From assembly GCA_009775265.1 (NCBI GenBank), contig VSPG01000013.1, positions 1 to 5,866 on the forward strand: a DNA stretch of 5,866 nucleotides, read 5' to 3'. The position numbers and the translations under genes were made by a program. The notes under the pieces are model-generated. The model was not told the origin of the DNA. It saw only the letters and a list, made by a program, of their open reading frames with translations, and searched no databases. Source of the stretch: Muribaculaceae bacterium (lineage in GTDB: Bacteria; Bacteroidota; Bacteroidia; Bacteroidales; Muribaculaceae). Positions 5,598-5,866 of the stretch are shown in pieces. The first letter of the stretch is position 1; the number at the start of each line of letters is the position of its first letter.

Positions 5598-5724
5598 TCC
5601 GTTGAATATAGATGTGGCTGGAAATGGAGCTGACCGATAGGAGGGGTTTGTTGCAGGGGCGATGATTTCTCTGTAATCTTGATTTTTTGCGAAAAAGTCT
5701 CTTTTGATGCATTTTTTTTTCAAA

Positions 5725-5738
5725 AATCTTGCAAGATT
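5725..5738. other. 14-bp perfect palindrome over the tRNA promoter -33 box
   Basis: AATCTTGCAAGATT is its own reverse complement and contains the TTG that I take as the -33 element of the tRNA-Asn promoter. It could be an operator for a dimeric regulator. A palindrome of this length is expected by chance about once in three windows of this size, so the position is the only reason to note it. Confidence 0.35.
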
Positions 5739-5759
5739 CGATTGTTTGTACTAATTTTG
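5728..5759 (+). promoter_or_regulatory. Promoter of the tRNA-Asn gene
   Basis: CTTG (5728-5731, three of four bases of TTTG) and TAATTTTG (5752-5759, exact match to TAnnTTTG) are 20 bases apart, the usual geometry for the Bacteroidota primary sigma factor. Transcription would begin near 5765, about 25 bases before the mature tRNA. The AT-rich tract just upstream (5711-5726, with a run of nine T) may help as an upstream element. Confidence 0.65.
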
Positions 5760-5790
5760 CATCGCTAATCCCGGAGGGGAGGGCATAAAC

Positions 5791-5864
5791 GCTTCAATAG
5801 CTCAGTCGGTTAGAGCATCTGACTGTTAATCAGAGGGTCGATGGTTCGAGTCCACCTTGAAGCG
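5791..5864 (+). tRNA. tRNA-Asn (anticodon GTT)
   Basis: The cloverleaf folds by hand. The acceptor stem is GCTTCAA (5791-5797) with TTGAAGC (5857-5863) and discriminator G at 5864, as expected for bacterial tRNA-Asn. The D stem is GCTC/GAGC (5800-5803 and 5813-5816). The anticodon stem is TCTGA/TCAGA (5818-5822 and 5830-5834), with loop CTGTTAA and anticodon GTT at 5825-5827. The variable loop has five bases. The T stem GATGG/CCACC (5840-5844 and 5852-5856) surrounds the loop TTCGAGT and has one A-C mismatch (5841 with 5855). The bases after the discriminator are CA, so CCA is not encoded and would be added enzymatically. Further tRNA genes could follow beyond the window. Confidence 0.96.
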
Positions 5865-5866
5865 CA

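Noticed and set aside
5681..5720. Possible terminator of the KilA-N gene: A/T stem 5681-5688 with 5692-5699, followed by T-runs
   Set aside because: The stem is almost all A-T with a wobble pair, and the long T-run starts 12 bases later. It may be only AT-rich promoter-upstream DNA, so I do not call it a terminator.
5454..5723. Minus-strand 89-codon frame opposite the end of the KilA-N gene
   Set aside because: Mostly antisense to the KilA-N coding sequence, no family signal, and it would begin in the T-rich tract before the tRNA promoter.

Overview
The window looks like a piece of a Bacteroidota chromosome, probably a GC-rich gut Bacteroidales (Muribaculaceae or Rikenellaceae type; the family is a guess). 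The grounds are several promoter -7 boxes of the Bacteroidota form TAnnTTTG, start codons mostly without Shine-Dalgarno sequences, and a stand-alone KilA-N protein of a form I know from that phylum. There is no transposase, integrase, CRISPR array or phage structural gene.

Layout. (1) Bases 1-103 are the left edge, with no supportable gene. (2) On the minus strand, 104-700 encodes a SlyD-type FKBP prolyl isomerase with a Cys/His-rich metal-binding tail that is partly a tandem DNA repeat. (3) Bases 701-1026 are noncoding and rich in inverted repeats; a hairpin just downstream of the next operon is a plausible terminator. (4) Bases 4674 down to 1027 form one minus-strand operon, in transcription order: xseA and xseB (exonuclease VII large and small subunits), apbE (FAD:protein FMN transferase lipoprotein), a LOG-family phosphoribohydrolase, and a PduO-type cob(I)alamin adenosyltransferase. 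The first three genes are joined by two 4-base ATGA overlaps; the last two follow after gaps of 21 and 17 bases. A good internal promoter in the 3' end of apbE may let the last two be transcribed separately. (5) Bases 4675-4778 are a divergent promoter region. (6) On the plus strand, 4779-5597 encodes a KilA-N domain protein, visibly more AT-rich than the operon. (7) Bases 5598-5790 are an AT-rich spacer with a strong-looking promoter for (8) tRNA-Asn(GTT) at the right edge.

How the genes relate. XseA and XseB form one enzyme, and their overlap couples synthesis. The rest of the operon is a mix of housekeeping functions: flavin attachment to exported proteins, nucleotide salvage or cleavage, and adenosylcobalamin formation. 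I see no shared pathway. The most accessory-looking element is the KilA-N gene between the operon and the tRNA gene. No clear undescribed multi-gene system is visible. The points most worth testing are the KilA-N protein's conserved C-terminal half, the structured 782-1007 region, the promoters placed almost on their start codons, and the strong hairpin near the end of xseA.
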